DNA of 64,000 nt from Anaeromyces robustus (taxonomy: Eukaryota > Neocallimastigomycota > Neocallimastigomycetes > Neocallimastigales > Neocallimastigaceae): NCBI GenBank assembly GCA_002104895.1, contig MCFG01000110.1, positions 77,501-141,500 on the forward strand, written 5' to 3'. Position 1 is the stretch's first letter. Each line of letters starts with the position of its first letter. The notes beneath the pieces were generated by a model. That model made no database searches. It was not told the origin of the DNA and was given only the letters and a program-made list of their open reading frames with translations. The translations under genes were made by a program, and so were the position numbers. Positions 52,759-62,634 of this stretch are shown here, in pieces.

Positions 52759-54288
52759 ATGGTTAATAATGAAAATAATATTGAAAATTGTAATGATGAC
52801 AAAGATTTAATTCATTCCTATTTAAATGCAATTGATAATAAAAATAAAGATGAAGTAGTAAGTTTATTTAATAAAAATAAAAATAATAATATTGAAAAGG
52901 ATGTAGTTTTTGAGGTATATGAAAGAAATCAATTAAACTCTGAAAGATTACAATTTATATTAGAAAATTGTACAACTTATTTAAATATTTCTTCCCTTTT
53001 AATAAAAAAGTTAATGAAAAATAATGATAAAGAGTTATTAGAAATCCTTTTTAATTATTTAAAATTTTTTGATAATGAATTTATTTTAAACTTACTTTTA
53101 TATTATAAAAATCAAATAGCCATATCCGATTCAGATTTATATCAACAAATAAGTAATAAAAAATATAAACTATCAACAGAATTAGAAGAAAATATTGAAA
53201 AATATGATAGTTCTTATTATTTATTTAATGCTTGTAAAACTGGAAATGAATATTTAGTAAAATTTTTGGTTGAATTTGGTGCCGATATTAATATAGCCAA
53301 TATTAATAAACAAATTCCATTATTTTATGCTTGTGAAAACGGAAATGAAAATATAGTAAAATATTTAGTGAAACATGGAGCAGATATCAATAAAGAAGCT
53401 GTTAATGGTTTAACTCCTCTATTTAATGCATGTGAAAGTGAAAGTGATAATGAAAATATAATAAAATATTTAGTAGAACATGGAGCAGATATAAATAAAG
53501 AAGATTGTTTTGATGAAATACCTTTATTTAATGCTTGCAAAAAAGGACATGAAAATATAATAAAATATTTAGTAGAACATGGAGCAAATATTAATAAAGA
53601 AAATGATAATAAACGAACACCATTATTTGATGCTTGTGATAGTGGAAATGAAAATATAGTAAAATATTTAGTAGAACATGGAGCAAATGTTAATAAAGAA
53701 ACTAATGATGGTCAAACACCTTTATTTAATGTATGTATTGACGGCAATGAAACTATAGTAAAATATTTAGTGGAACATGGAGCAGATATAAATAAAGTAG
53801 ATAATAGTAATGAGGCAACTCCTTTATTTAATGCTTGTTGGAGTGGTAATGAGAATATCATTAAATATTTAGTAGAACATGGAGCAGATATTAATAAAGA
53901 AGCCTTTAATGGTAGTACACCATTATTTGATTGTTTACGTGGACATGAAAATATTGTTAAATATTTAGTAGAACATGGAGCAAATATAAATAAAGAAGAT
54001 AAATATGGTATAACACCATTATTTAATATTTGTTATGTAGGGTATAATGATATCGTTGAATATTTAGTGGAACATGGAGCAAACATTAATAAAGAAAATA
54101 ATTATGGTAGAACACCATTATTTTATGCTTGTGAAGGAGGAATTGAAATTATAGTCGAATATTTAGTGGAACATGGAGCAAATATAAATAAAGAAGATAA
54201 TGATGGTAAAACTCCATTATTTTATGCCAGACGTAAAAGATATGAAGATATAATAGAATGTTTAATAAAACATGGAGCAAATGATTAA
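52759..54288 (+). CDS. ankyrin-repeat protein, about 10.5 repeats (Ank2)
   Basis: Intronless, 509 residues: the family N-terminal domain (1-150), then eleven repeats, the last incomplete and ending CLIKHGAND. Repeat 3 has a two-residue insertion (ACESESDNENI) shared with Ank3 and Ank4. Repeat 8 is one residue short (LFDCLRGHE against LFNSCLRGHE in Ank3). Aligned with Ank3 it lacks four consecutive repeats after repeat 4's first half and six after repeat 8's first half, both exact in-frame losses or, conversely, gains in Ank3. The start ATG at 52759 is preceded by an ATG eight bases upstream in another frame (52751), conserved in the paralogues. Function unknown; protein binding is expected from the fold. 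Confidence 0.93.
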   Translation: MVNNENNIENCNDDKDLIHSYLNAIDNKNKDEVVSLFNKNKNNNIEKDVVFEVYERNQLNSERLQFILENCTTYLNISSLLIKKLMKNNDKELLEILFNYLKFFDNEFILNLLLYYKNQIAISDSDLYQQISNKKYKLSTELEENIEKYDSSYYLFNACKTGNEYLVKFLVEFGADINIANINKQIPLFYACENGNENIVKYLVKHGADINKEAVNGLTPLFNACESESDNENIIKYLVEHGADINKEDCFDEIPLFNACKKGHENIIKYLVEHGANINKENDNKRTPLFDACDSGNENIVKYLVEHGANVNKETNDGQTPLFNVCIDGNETIVKYLVEHGADINKVDNSNEATPLFNACWSGNENIIKYLVEHGADINKEAFNGSTPLFDCLRGHENIVKYLVEHGANINKEDKYGITPLFNICYVGYNDIVEYLVEHGANINKENNYGRTPLFYACEGGIEIIVEYLVEHGANINKEDNDGKTPLFYARRKRYEDIIECLIKHGAND

Positions 54289-54730
54289 ATACCTTTATTG
54301 TTTTTTTTTTTTTTTTTTTTTTTTTTTTCTTCTTCCTCATTTCATTATAGATATATCAAATATTGTAATTTTTTTTTATGGGTGTATGGTGTAGAATGTA
54401 ATTTTTTAAAATATATACTTATATATATATATATGAAGAAAGAATATAATAAATACAAAAAAAAATATGATTTTTTTTTTTTATGAATATGAACATTTTT
54501 GAAGTATTATTAAAAATAAAAAAGAAAAAAAAAATTTTTTTTTATTAATTGATTTCTTTAAATAATGGTACATAAATATATATAATATATATGTAAATAA
54601 AAAATTCATATGTATAAATAAATATCAAGTTTTTTAATACTATAAAAAATAGTTTATTATTATTATTTTTATTTTGTTTTATTTTTATTAATCTTTTAGA
54701 AAATAAAACTTGAAATATGGATATAATGTT

Positions 54731-54797
54731 ACTTATTAGTATAATAAAATATTTAATTGTAGATAGAGTTGAAATAAAGAAAGAAACTATTGATTGA
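54731..54797 (+). pseudogene. single-repeat ankyrin relic in spacer
   Basis: Reads LISIIKYLIVDRVEIKKETID then stop, which matches the ENIIKYLVEHGADINKETID part of a family repeat. It lacks the rest of the gene. The same relic is present in the next spacer (58345-58411), so it predates the spacer duplication. Confidence 0.6.
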
Positions 54798-55055
54798 ATA
54801 GTATATATCAATGATTTAATATTTGTTTGTATTCTAACTTTTTTAATTAATTTTTTATTTATACTTACAGTGTTATTTAATACTTTGTAGAGGTGTAAAA
54901 ATGAAAATTTACTAAAAAAATTTTAATTATTTTTAAAAACTTTTCAATTATTAATTTTTTGGAAATTCTAAAAAAATTTTTTTTTTAAAATATTTAATTT
55001 ATTTTTTAAAAAATTAATTTTTTTGTAGTACAATAATAAAAAAAAAAAAAAAGAA

Positions 55056-55342
55056 ATCACTTGGATAAATGAACTTTTCTATTATTTAATATTCTTTAAA
55101 TTTAGATTTATATTACTTTTTTTTTATTTATATTTTTTATTTTTTTATTATAATAAAAAAAAATAAATGTATATATATTTATAAATATAATTTATTTTTA
55201 TTTTATATAATAATATATATATAAATAAAAAGTAATTGTCAATATCATTTGTGAAATAAGAATAATTTTTATTTATTTATTTATTAAAATAAATTCATAA
55301 TTAACTATTTTATAAAATTTATGAAATTCAAATAATGAAGAA
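55056..55342 (+). promoter_or_regulatory. conserved upstream block of Ank3
   Basis: Same ordered segments as the block before Ank2, starting with ATCACTTGGATAAATGAACT (55056-55075). The distance from this 20-mer to the main ATG is 287 nt, compared with 307, 312 and 319 nt for the other copies. Confidence 0.6.
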
Positions 55343-57868
55343 ATGGTTAATAATGAAAATAATATTGAAAATTTTAATGATGACAAAGATTTAATTCATT
55401 CCTATTTAATTACAATTGATAATAAAAATAAAGATGAAGTAGTAAGTTTATTTAATAAAAATAAAAATAATAATATTGAAAAGGATATAGTTTTTGAGTT
55501 ATACGAAAGAAATCAATTAAACTCTGAAAGATTACAATTTATATTAGTAAATTGTACAACTTATTTAAATATTTCTTCCCTTTTAATAAAAAAGTTAATG
55601 AAAAATAATGATAAAGAATTGTTGGAAACCCTTTTTAATTATTTAAAATTTTTTGATAATGAATTTATTTTAAACTTACTTTTATATTATAAAAATCAAA
55701 TAGCTATATCCGATTCAGATTTATATCAACAAATAAATAATAATAAATATAAATTATCAACAAAATTAGAAGGAAATATTAAAAAATATGATAGTTCCTA
55801 TTATTTATTTAATGCTTGTAAAACTGGAAATGAATATTTAGTAAAATTTTTGGTTGAATTTGGTGCCGATATTAATATAGCCAATATTAATAAACAAATT
55901 CCATTATTTTATGCTTGTGATAAAGGACATGAAAATATAGTAAAATATTTAGTAAAACATGGAGCAGATGTCAATAAAGAAGCTGTTAATGGTTTAACTC
56001 CTCTATTTAATGCATGTGAAAGTGAAAATGATAATGAAAATATAATAAAATATTTAGTAGAACATGGAGCAGATATAAATAAAGAAGATTGTTTTGATGA
56101 AATACCTTTATTTAATGCTTGTAAAAAAGGACATGAAAATATAGTAAAATATTTAGTAAAACATGGAGCAAATATTAATAAAGAAGATAATTATGGTGAA
56201 ATACCATTATTTAATGCTTGTGAAGAAGGACATGAAAATATAGTAAAATATTTAGTGGAATCTGGAGCAAATGTTAATAAAGAAAACGTTAATGGTGAAA
56301 TACCATTATTTGATGCTTGTGATAAAGGATATGAAACTATAGTAAAATGTTTAGTAGAACATGGATCAAATATTAATAAAGAAACAATCATTGATAAACG
56401 AACACCCTTATTTTATGCTTGTGAAGAAGGACATGAAAATATTATAAAATATTTAGTAGATCATGGAGCAAATATCAATAAAGAAGATAAATATGGTGAA
56501 ACGTCATTATTTTGTTCTTGTAATAAAGGTTATGAAAATATAGTAAAATATTTAGTAGAGCATGGATCAAATATTAATAAAGAAAATGATAATAAACGAA
56601 CACCATTATTTGATGCTTGTGATAGTGGAAATGAAAATATCGTTAAATATTTAGTGGAACATGGAGCAAATGTTAATAAAGAAACTAATGATGGTCAAAC
56701 ACCTTTATTTAATGCATGTAATGAAGGCAATGAAACTATAGTAAAATATTTAGTAGAACATGGAGCAGATATAAATAAAGTAGATAATTGTAATGGGGCA
56801 ACTCCTTTATTTAATGCTTGTTGGAGTAGTAATGAAAATATCATTAAATATTTAGTAGAACATGGTGCAAATGTTAATAAGGAAGCCTTTAATGGTAGTA
56901 CACCATTATTTAATTCTTGTTTACGTGGACATGAAGATATTGTAAAATATTTAGTAGAACATGGTGCCAATGTCAATAAAGAAGATACTAATAATGAAAT
57001 ACCATTATTTTATGCTTGTGGTGAAGGCTATGAAAATATGGTAAAATATTTAGTAGAATATGGATCAGATATTAATAAAGAAAGTATTGATAAACGAACA
57101 CCATTATTTGATGCATGTGATAATGGAAATGAAACTATAGTAAAATATTTAGTGGAACATGGATCAGATATTAATAAAGAAAATAATAAGGGTAAAACAC
57201 CATTATTTTATGCTTGTTATAAAGGACATGAAGATATAGTTAAATATTTAGTAGAACATGGATCAGATATAAATAAAGAAAATAATAATGGTGAAACACC
57301 ATTATTTTATGCTTGCTTTAATGGATATGAAAATATCGTCGAATATTTAATGGAACATGGAGCAAATATAAATAAAGAAAATAATAATGGTGAAACATCC
57401 ATATTTTATGCTTGTGATGAAGGCTATGAAACTATAGTAAACTATTTAGTCGAACATGGATCAGAGATTAATAAAGAAAACAGTGATAAAGAAACACCAT
57501 TATTTAATGCTTGTTGTAATGGAAATGAAAATGTGGTTAAATATTTAGTGGAACATGGAGCAAATATAAATAAAGAAGATAAATATGGTAGAACACCATT
57601 ATTTAATACTTGTTATGAAGGGTATGATGATATCGTCGAATATTTAGTGGAACATGGAGCAAATATAAATAAAGAAGATAATTATGGTAGAACACCATTA
57701 TTTTATGCTTGTGAAGGAGGAATTGAAATTATCGTCGAATATTTAGTGGAACATGGAGCAAATATAAATAAAAAAAATAATGATGGTAAAACTCCATTAT
57801 TTTATGCTAGACGTAAAGGATATGAAGATATAATAGAATGTTTAATAAAACATGGAGCAAATGATTAA
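55343..57868 (+). CDS. ankyrin-repeat protein, about 20.5 repeats (Ank3)
   Basis: Intronless, 841 residues, the longest complete member. N-terminal domain 1-150, then 21 repeats (last one partial, ending CLIKHGAND as in Ank2). N-terminal domain, repeats 1-3 and the last three repeats are almost identical to Ank2, while ten central repeats are absent there. Several repeats use SGAN, GSN or GSD in place of GAD, and TPLF replaces canonical TPLH throughout. The upstream out-of-frame ATG (55335) is conserved. No targeting signal or catalytic domain is visible. Confidence 0.93.
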   Translation: MVNNENNIENFNDDKDLIHSYLITIDNKNKDEVVSLFNKNKNNNIEKDIVFELYERNQLNSERLQFILVNCTTYLNISSLLIKKLMKNNDKELLETLFNYLKFFDNEFILNLLLYYKNQIAISDSDLYQQINNNKYKLSTKLEGNIKKYDSSYYLFNACKTGNEYLVKFLVEFGADINIANINKQIPLFYACDKGHENIVKYLVKHGADVNKEAVNGLTPLFNACESENDNENIIKYLVEHGADINKEDCFDEIPLFNACKKGHENIVKYLVKHGANINKEDNYGEIPLFNACEEGHENIVKYLVESGANVNKENVNGEIPLFDACDKGYETIVKCLVEHGSNINKETIIDKRTPLFYACEEGHENIIKYLVDHGANINKEDKYGETSLFCSCNKGYENIVKYLVEHGSNINKENDNKRTPLFDACDSGNENIVKYLVEHGANVNKETNDGQTPLFNACNEGNETIVKYLVEHGADINKVDNCNGATPLFNACWSSNENIIKYLVEHGANVNKEAFNGSTPLFNSCLRGHEDIVKYLVEHGANVNKEDTNNEIPLFYACGEGYENMVKYLVEYGSDINKESIDKRTPLFDACDNGNETIVKYLVEHGSDINKENNKGKTPLFYACYKGHEDIVKYLVEHGSDINKENNNGETPLFYACFNGYENIVEYLMEHGANINKENNNGETSIFYACDEGYETIVNYLVEHGSEINKENSDKETPLFNACCNGNENVVKYLVEHGANINKEDKYGRTPLFNTCYEGYDDIVEYLVEHGANINKEDNYGRTPLFYACEGGIEIIVEYLVEHGANINKKNNDGKTPLFYARRKGYEDIIECLIKHGAND

Positions 57869-58030
57869 ATACCTTTATTGTTTTTTTTTTTTTTCTTCCT
57901 CATTTCATTATAGATAAATCAAATATTGTATTTTTTTTTATGGGTATATGGTGTAAAATGTAATTTTTTAAAATATATACATATATATATGAAGAAAGAA
58001 TATGATAAATATCAAAAAAAAAAATATGAT

Positions 58031-58067
<37 letters not shown>

Positions 58068-58344
58068 CATGAATATGAATATTTTAAGTATTATTAAAAA
58101 TAAAAAAGAAAAAAAAAATTTTTTTTTTATTAATTGATTTCTTTAAATAATGGTACATAAATATATATGATATATATGTAAATAAAAAAATTCATATGTA
58201 TAAATAAAATGTAAATAAATATCAAGTTTTTTAATAATATAAAAAATAGTTTATTATAATTACTTTTATTTTATTTTATTTTATTTTTTTTTATTTTCTT
58301 TTAAACTTTTAGAAAATAAAACTTTGTAATATGGATATATTGTT

Positions 58345-58411
58345 ACTTATTAGTATAATAAAATATTTAATTGAAGATAGAGTTGAAATTAAGAAAGAAA
58401 CTATTGATTGA
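58345..58411 (+). pseudogene. single-repeat ankyrin relic in spacer (second copy)
   Basis: Reads LISIIKYLIEDRVEIKKETID then stop. It is slightly closer to the functional repeat consensus (E in place of V before D) than the copy at 54731. Confidence 0.6.
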
Positions 58412-58668
58412 ATAATATATATCAATGATTTAATATTTGTTTGTATTCTAACTTTTTTATTTATTTTTTATTTATACTTAGAGTGTTATTTAATACTTTG
58501 TAGAGGTGTAAAAATGAAGATTTACTAAAAATATTTTGATTATTTTTAAAAACTTTTTAATTATTAATTTTTTGGAAATTCTAAAAAAAATTTTTTTTTT
58601 AAAATTATTTATTTAAATTATTTTTTCACAAATTAATTTGTATTACAATAATAAAATAAAAAAAAGAA

Positions 58669-58732
58669 ATCACTTGGATAAATGAACTTTTCTAATACTT
58701 AATATTCTTTAAATTTAGATTTATATTGCTTT

Positions 58733-58773
<41 letters not shown>

Positions 58774-58980
58774 TTTTTATTAAAAAAAAATAAATGTATA
58801 TATATATAAATATAATTTATTTTTATTTTATATAATAATAGATATATATAAATAAAAAGTAATTGTTAATAATATTTGTGAAATAAGAATAATTTTTATT
58901 TATTTATTTATTTATTTATTTGTTAAAATAAATTCATAATTAACTAATTTATAAAATTTACTAATTCAAATTATGAAGAA
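58669..58980 (+). promoter_or_regulatory. conserved upstream block of Ank4
   Basis: Starts with the conserved 20-mer at 58669-58688. A TTTA microsatellite (about 58734-58772) has expanded between conserved segments, leaving the segments themselves intact. Confidence 0.6.
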
Positions 58981-61230
58981 ATGGTTAATAATGAAAATAA
59001 TATTGAAAATTTAAATGATGACAAAGAGTTAATTCGTTCCTATTTAATTGCAATTGATAATAAAAATAAAGATGAAGTAGTAAGTTTATTTAATAAGAAT
59101 AAAAAAAATAATATTGAAAAGGATGTAGTTTATGAGGTATATGAAAGAAATCAATTAAACTCGGAAAGATTTCAGTTTATATTAGAGAATTGTACAACTT
59201 ATTTAAATGTTTCTCCCTCTTTAATAAAAAAGTTAATGAAAAATAATGATAAAGAATTATTAGAAATCCTTTTTAATTATTTAAAATTTTTTGATAATGA
59301 ATTTGTTTTAAAATTACTTTTATATTATAAAAATCAAATAGCCATATCCGATTCAGATTTATATCAACAAATAAATAATAAAAAATATAAACTATCTACA
59401 GAATTAGAAGGAAATATTGAAAAATATGATAGTTCCTATTATTTATTTAATGCTTGTAAAACTGGAAGTGAATATTTAGTAAAATTTTTGATTGAATTTG
59501 GAGCAGATATTAATATAGCCAATATTAATAAACAAATTCCATTATTTTATGCTTGTGATAAAGGACATGAAAATATAATAAAATATTTAGTAAAACATGG
59601 AGCAGATATCAATAAAGAAGCTGTTAATGGTTTTGCACCAATATTTAATGCATGTGAAAGTGAAAGTGACAATGAAAATATAGTAAAATGTTTAGTAGAA
59701 CATGGAGCAAATATAAATAAAGAAACTTCTTTTGGTGATATATCATTATTTAATGCATGTAAAAAAGGAAATGAAAATATAATAAAATATTTAGTGGAAT
59801 GTGGAGTAGATATTAATAAAGAAAATCATTATGGTGAAACACCATTATTTTATGCTTGTAAAGAAGGACATGAAAATATAGTAAAATATTTAGTAGAACA
59901 TGGAGCAAATATTAATAAAGAAGATATTAGTGATAAAACACCATTATTTGATGCTTGTGAAAAAGGACATAAAAATATAGTAAAATATTTAGTAGAACAT
60001 GGAGCAAATATAAATAAAAAAGATAATTATAGTAAAACATCATTATTTGATGCTTGCTATGAAGGATATGAAGATATAGTAAAATATTTAGTGGAACATG
60101 AAATAGATATAAATAAAGGAGACATTGATGGTGAAACACCATTATTTGATGCTTGTTATCGAGGAAATGAAAATATAGTAAAATATTTAGTGGAACATGG
60201 CGCAGATATTAATAAAGAAAATAATAATGGGAAAACACCATTATTTTATGCCTGTGAAAGTGGAAATGAAAATATAGTAAAATATTTAATAGAACATGGT
60301 GTAAATATTAATAAAGAAAGTAACGATGGAGGATCACCTTTATTTAACGCTTGTTGGAGTGAAAATGAAAACTTAATAAAATATTTAGTGGAACATGGAG
60401 CAGATATTAATAAAGAAGCTGTTATTGGTGTAACCCCATTATTTGGTGCTTGTGAAAATGGAAATGAAAATATTGTTAAATATTTAGTGGAACATGGAGC
60501 GGATATTAATAAAGAAAGCAATGATAAACGAACACCATTAGTTAGTGCTTGTGAAAGTGGAAATGAAAATATCGTTAAATATTTAGTGGAGCATGGAATA
60601 AATATAAATAAAGAAAACAATCATGGTGATTCACCATTATTTTATGCTTGCTTTAATGGATATGGAAATATCGTAAAATATTTAATGGAACATGGAGCAA
60701 CTATAAATAAAGAAAATATTAATGGTGAAACATCATTATTTTATGCTTGTGAAAAAGGATATGAAACTATAGTAAAATATTTAGTAGAACATGGATCAGA
60801 TATTAATAAAGAAAATAATAATAAACAAACACCATTATTTGATGCTTGTGATAGCGGAAATGAAAATATAGTAAAATATTTAGTAGAACAAGGAGTAGAT
60901 ATTGATAAAGAAAATAATTATGGTAGAACACCATTATTTAATGCCTGCTATGAAGGGTATGATAAAATAGTAGATTATTTAGTGGAACATGGAGTAGATG
61001 TAAATAAAGAAGATAATAATGGTGAAACACCATTATTTGATGCTTGTGAAAATGGAAATGAAAATATAGTAAAATGTTTAGTAGAACATGGAGCAGATGT
61101 TAATAAAAAAAACAATGATGGACTAACACCATTATTTATTTCCAGACGTGAAGAGCATGAAGATATAATAGAATATTTAATAGAACATGGAGCCAATAAT
61201 ATAAATATAATAAATAATGAAGATGGTTAA
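58981..61230 (+). CDS. ankyrin-repeat protein, about 17.5 repeats (Ank4)
   Basis: Intronless, 749 residues: N-terminal domain 1-150 followed by 18 repeats. Repeats 1-3 match Ank2/Ank3 (including the two-residue insertion in repeat 3). The central repeats have diverged (for example ECGVDINKENHYG, EHEIDINKGDIDG). The C-terminus differs, ending in Asn/Ile-rich NINIINNEDG in place of the CLIKHGAND of Ank2/3. The upstream out-of-frame ATG at 58973 is conserved but its reading frame is shorter. Function unknown. Confidence 0.93.
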   Translation: MVNNENNIENLNDDKELIRSYLIAIDNKNKDEVVSLFNKNKKNNIEKDVVYEVYERNQLNSERFQFILENCTTYLNVSPSLIKKLMKNNDKELLEILFNYLKFFDNEFVLKLLLYYKNQIAISDSDLYQQINNKKYKLSTELEGNIEKYDSSYYLFNACKTGSEYLVKFLIEFGADINIANINKQIPLFYACDKGHENIIKYLVKHGADINKEAVNGFAPIFNACESESDNENIVKCLVEHGANINKETSFGDISLFNACKKGNENIIKYLVECGVDINKENHYGETPLFYACKEGHENIVKYLVEHGANINKEDISDKTPLFDACEKGHKNIVKYLVEHGANINKKDNYSKTSLFDACYEGYEDIVKYLVEHEIDINKGDIDGETPLFDACYRGNENIVKYLVEHGADINKENNNGKTPLFYACESGNENIVKYLIEHGVNINKESNDGGSPLFNACWSENENLIKYLVEHGADINKEAVIGVTPLFGACENGNENIVKYLVEHGADINKESNDKRTPLVSACESGNENIVKYLVEHGININKENNHGDSPLFYACFNGYGNIVKYLMEHGATINKENINGETSLFYACEKGYETIVKYLVEHGSDINKENNNKQTPLFDACDSGNENIVKYLVEQGVDIDKENNYGRTPLFNACYEGYDKIVDYLVEHGVDVNKEDNNGETPLFDACENGNENIVKCLVEHGADVNKKNNDGLTPLFISRREEHEDIIEYLIEHGANNINIINNEDG

Positions 61231-61809
61231 ACACTTTTATTTCCTCGCATTTCACTATAGATATATCAAAATATAGTAACATTTTTTTTTTATATATATA
61301 TATGGGAATATCATACAGAATTTAATTTTTTTAATATATATATATACATATACATATACATATATGTATATGAAGAAAGAAGATGATAAATACAAAAAAA
61401 AAAAAAAAAAAAAAAAAAAGGATTATGATTCTTTTTTTTTTTTAGAAAATAGAAAAAAAATATTTTTTTTTAATTGATTTAAAAAAATAATTTAAATTTA
61501 AAATATTGAAATCTTATAACTTATATATTTGTTATATATAAAATATATATATATTATATATAAATAGAAATCAAAATTCAAACTTTTTAATATAATAAAA
61601 ATAATTTATTATTATTACTTTTATTTCTTTTTCTTTTTTACCTTATTTTATTTTATTAAAAAAATATTGAATAATTAATTATGCTATATATATATATATA
61701 TATATTGTTTTTTAAAAGATAATAAAAAGGTAATAATAATGAATAAAAAGTTAGCATTTTAAAAAATAATTAAATCCATAAATAAATTATTTTTATATAA
61801 ATCCAGTAT
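61231..61809. other. spacer downstream of Ank4
   Basis: AT-rich, with an A25 tract (about 61396-61420) and (AT)n runs. It is only partly similar to the other cluster spacers, and no gene is seen. Confidence 0.5.
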
Positions 61810-62042
61810 CAATAGAATATGGTGCAAATGTAAATAAAGAAGATACTAATAATTATGGTAAAACATTATTATTTTATGCTTGTGAAGGAGGAAATGAAAC
61901 TATAGTAGAATATTTAATAGGATTATGGTGTAAATATAAATAAAGAAAATAATGATGGTAGAACTCCGTTATTTTATGCTTATGAAGGAGTAAAATGAAA
62001 TTATAGTAGAATATTTAATAGAACATAAAGCAAATGACTAAA
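61810..62042 (+). pseudogene. 3'-end fragment of an ankyrin gene
   Basis: Two recognisable repeats (EYGANVNKEDTNN, YGKTLLFYACEGGNETIVEYLI, then in another frame GVNINKENNDGRTPLFYAYEG, and EYLIEHKAND stop) with at least two frameshifts. The end and the following TTTATTG plus T tract match the 3' ends of Ank2 and Ank3. This is the tail of a former gene between Ank4 and Ank5. Confidence 0.85.
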
Positions 62043-62532
62043 CATCTTTATTGTTTTTTTTTTTTCTTCTTCTTATTTCATTATACTAAATTATTAAATA
62101 TTTGTTTTTTTTTTTTTTTTTTTTTTAGATAAAAATCTTTTATTATTTTAAACTATAAAATAAAATTTTTATTATAATTATTTTTAAATACTTGTTCAAT
62201 AATTAATTTTTTGTAGATTTTAAAAAAATATTTTTTTAAAATTATTTTAATTTTTTTTTTTTTTTCACAAATTAATTTGTATTACAATAATAATAATAAA
62301 AAAAAAAGAAAATAAATCACTTGGATAAATGAACTTTTTTATTATTTAATATTTTTTTAATTTAGATTTATATTTCTTTTTTATTTATTTATTTATTTAT
62401 TTATTATAATAAAAAAAAAAAAATAAATGTATATGTATAAATATAATTTATTTTTATTTTATATAATAATTTATATATATAAAAATAAAAAGTAATTGTT
62501 AATAATATTTATGAAATAAGAATATTTTTCAT

Positions 62533-62571
<39 letters not shown>

Positions 62572-62634
62572 TTTGTTAAAATAAATTCATTATTAACTAA
62601 TTTATAAAATTTATTATATTCAAATTATGAAGAA
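62043..62634. other. spacer before Ank5
   Basis: T tract, then a segment (about 62125-62310) similar to 52300-52450 upstream of Ank2 (AAATACTTGTTCAATAATTA shared), then the conserved upstream block. Confidence 0.65.
62316..62634 (+). promoter_or_regulatory. conserved upstream block of Ank5
   Basis: Starts with the conserved 20-mer at 62316-62335, 319 nt before the ATG. A TTTA microsatellite at about 62530-62574 is again expanded between conserved segments. Confidence 0.6.

Larger units (their letters stand above)
54289..55342. other. spacer Ank2-Ank3
   Basis: Nearly collinear with the Ank3-Ank4 spacer: a T tract after the stop codon, a TGGGTGTATGGTGTAGAATG-like segment, an AATGGTACATAAATATATAT-like segment, a small ankyrin relic (54731-54797) and the conserved upstream block (from 55056). 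Gene plus spacer has therefore been duplicated as a unit. Confidence 0.7.
57869..58980. other. spacer Ank3-Ank4
   Basis: Duplicate of the Ank2-Ank3 spacer with small indels. It has a longer T tract (about 58032-58067), the same ankyrin relic at 58345-58411 and the conserved upstream block from 58669. Confidence 0.7.
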
